5,134 nucleotides of DNA from Candidatus Omnitrophota bacterium (GTDB taxonomy: Bacteria; Omnitrophota; Gorgyraeia; Gygaellales; Profunditerraquicolaceae), in contig JAQUMS010000123.1 of NCBI GenBank assembly GCA_028717985.1, positions 1 to 5,134 on the forward strand, given 5' to 3'. This document shows, piece after piece, positions 4,962-5,134 of this stretch. A program made the position numbers and the translations under genes. Each line of letters begins with the position of its first letter. Position 1 is the first letter of the stretch. The notes beneath the pieces were generated by a model that worked only from the letters and a program-made list of their open reading frames with translations, did no database searches and had not been told where the DNA came from.

Positions 4962-5134
4962 ATGGATACAAAAGAAAGAATTAAGAACGTTTTCGTCAAA
5001 GCCTTGATAGTAAGGCAGGAAGAATTGAAAGATGCCGTGAAATTATACGACGGTATCGGCGTTGATTCCACGGAAATGGTGGAGGTTGTAATCGCTCTGG
5101 AAAAAGAATTCGGCGTTAAATTAAGCCCCAAAGA
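4962..5134 (+). CDS. Acyl carrier protein (3' partial)
   Basis: The first 57 residues of an acyl carrier protein; the window ends inside codon 58 and the usual length is about 75-90, so helix 3 and the C-terminus are missing. The ATG follows GGGGGAG (4952-4958) with a 3-nt spacer. The predicted 4'-phosphopantetheine attachment site is Ser36 (TCC codon at 5067) in GIGVDSTEMVEVVIALE, followed by the family-typical KEFGVKL at the end of helix 2. The residue after Ser is Thr, where fatty-acid ACPs have Leu (DSL), which suggests a specialised carrier rather than the housekeeping AcpP. It would carry the growing chain for the KS-alpha/KS-beta pair and perhaps present it to the radical SAM enzyme. 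A gap of 120 nt separates it from the radical SAM gene, so it may be a separate or semi-separate transcription unit. Confidence 0.85.
   Translation, partial: MDTKERIKNVFVKALIVRQEELKDAVKLYDGIGVDSTEMVEVVIALEKEFGVKLSPK

Overview
The window looks like an accessory biosynthetic locus of an uncultivated, probably anaerobic bacterium. All genes are on the + strand. In order they are: the 3' part of a small cysteine-containing protein with two tandem TIGR04076-like domains (1-561), a catalytically complete beta-ketoacyl-ACP synthase (578-1840), a paralogous synthase in which all three catalytic residues are replaced (1852-3081), a cobalamin-binding-type radical SAM enzyme (3381-4841), and the 5' part of an acyl carrier protein (4962 to the window end). 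No marker gene fixes the taxonomy. A lineage such as Omnitrophota, Planctomycetota or a deltaproteobacterial-type anaerobe would fit the gene style and the oxygen-sensitive radical SAM enzyme, but this is only an impression.

Region by region: genes 1 to 3 are packed tightly (16 nt and 11 nt gaps; the Shine-Dalgarno sequence of gene 3 overlaps the stop codon of gene 2) and almost certainly form one operon. A 299-nt non-coding stretch (3082-3380) follows and is dense in inverted repeats. Its left half holds two diverged copies of a roughly 50-nt hairpin unit and a third hairpin. Its right half holds a nested stem and a bulged stem that ends 7 nt before the strong Shine-Dalgarno of the radical SAM gene, so it could be a structured 5' leader. 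A 120-nt gap (4842-4961) separates the radical SAM gene from the acyl carrier protein gene and carries a plausible intrinsic terminator and a weak promoter-like sequence.

How the genes could work together: an active synthase, a dead synthase partner and a dedicated carrier protein are the hallmark of a minimal type II polyketide synthase (KS-alpha, KS-beta or chain length factor, ACP). The inactive subunit would form a heterodimer with the active one and shape chain length, while the carrier protein holds the growing chain. The radical SAM enzyme would then modify the chain or its product under anoxic conditions, for example by methylation, cyclisation or C-C bond formation. The combination of FabF-type synthases, ACP and a B12-type radical SAM enzyme recalls the clusters proposed for ladderane lipids in anammox bacteria, but the product here cannot be read from the sequence.
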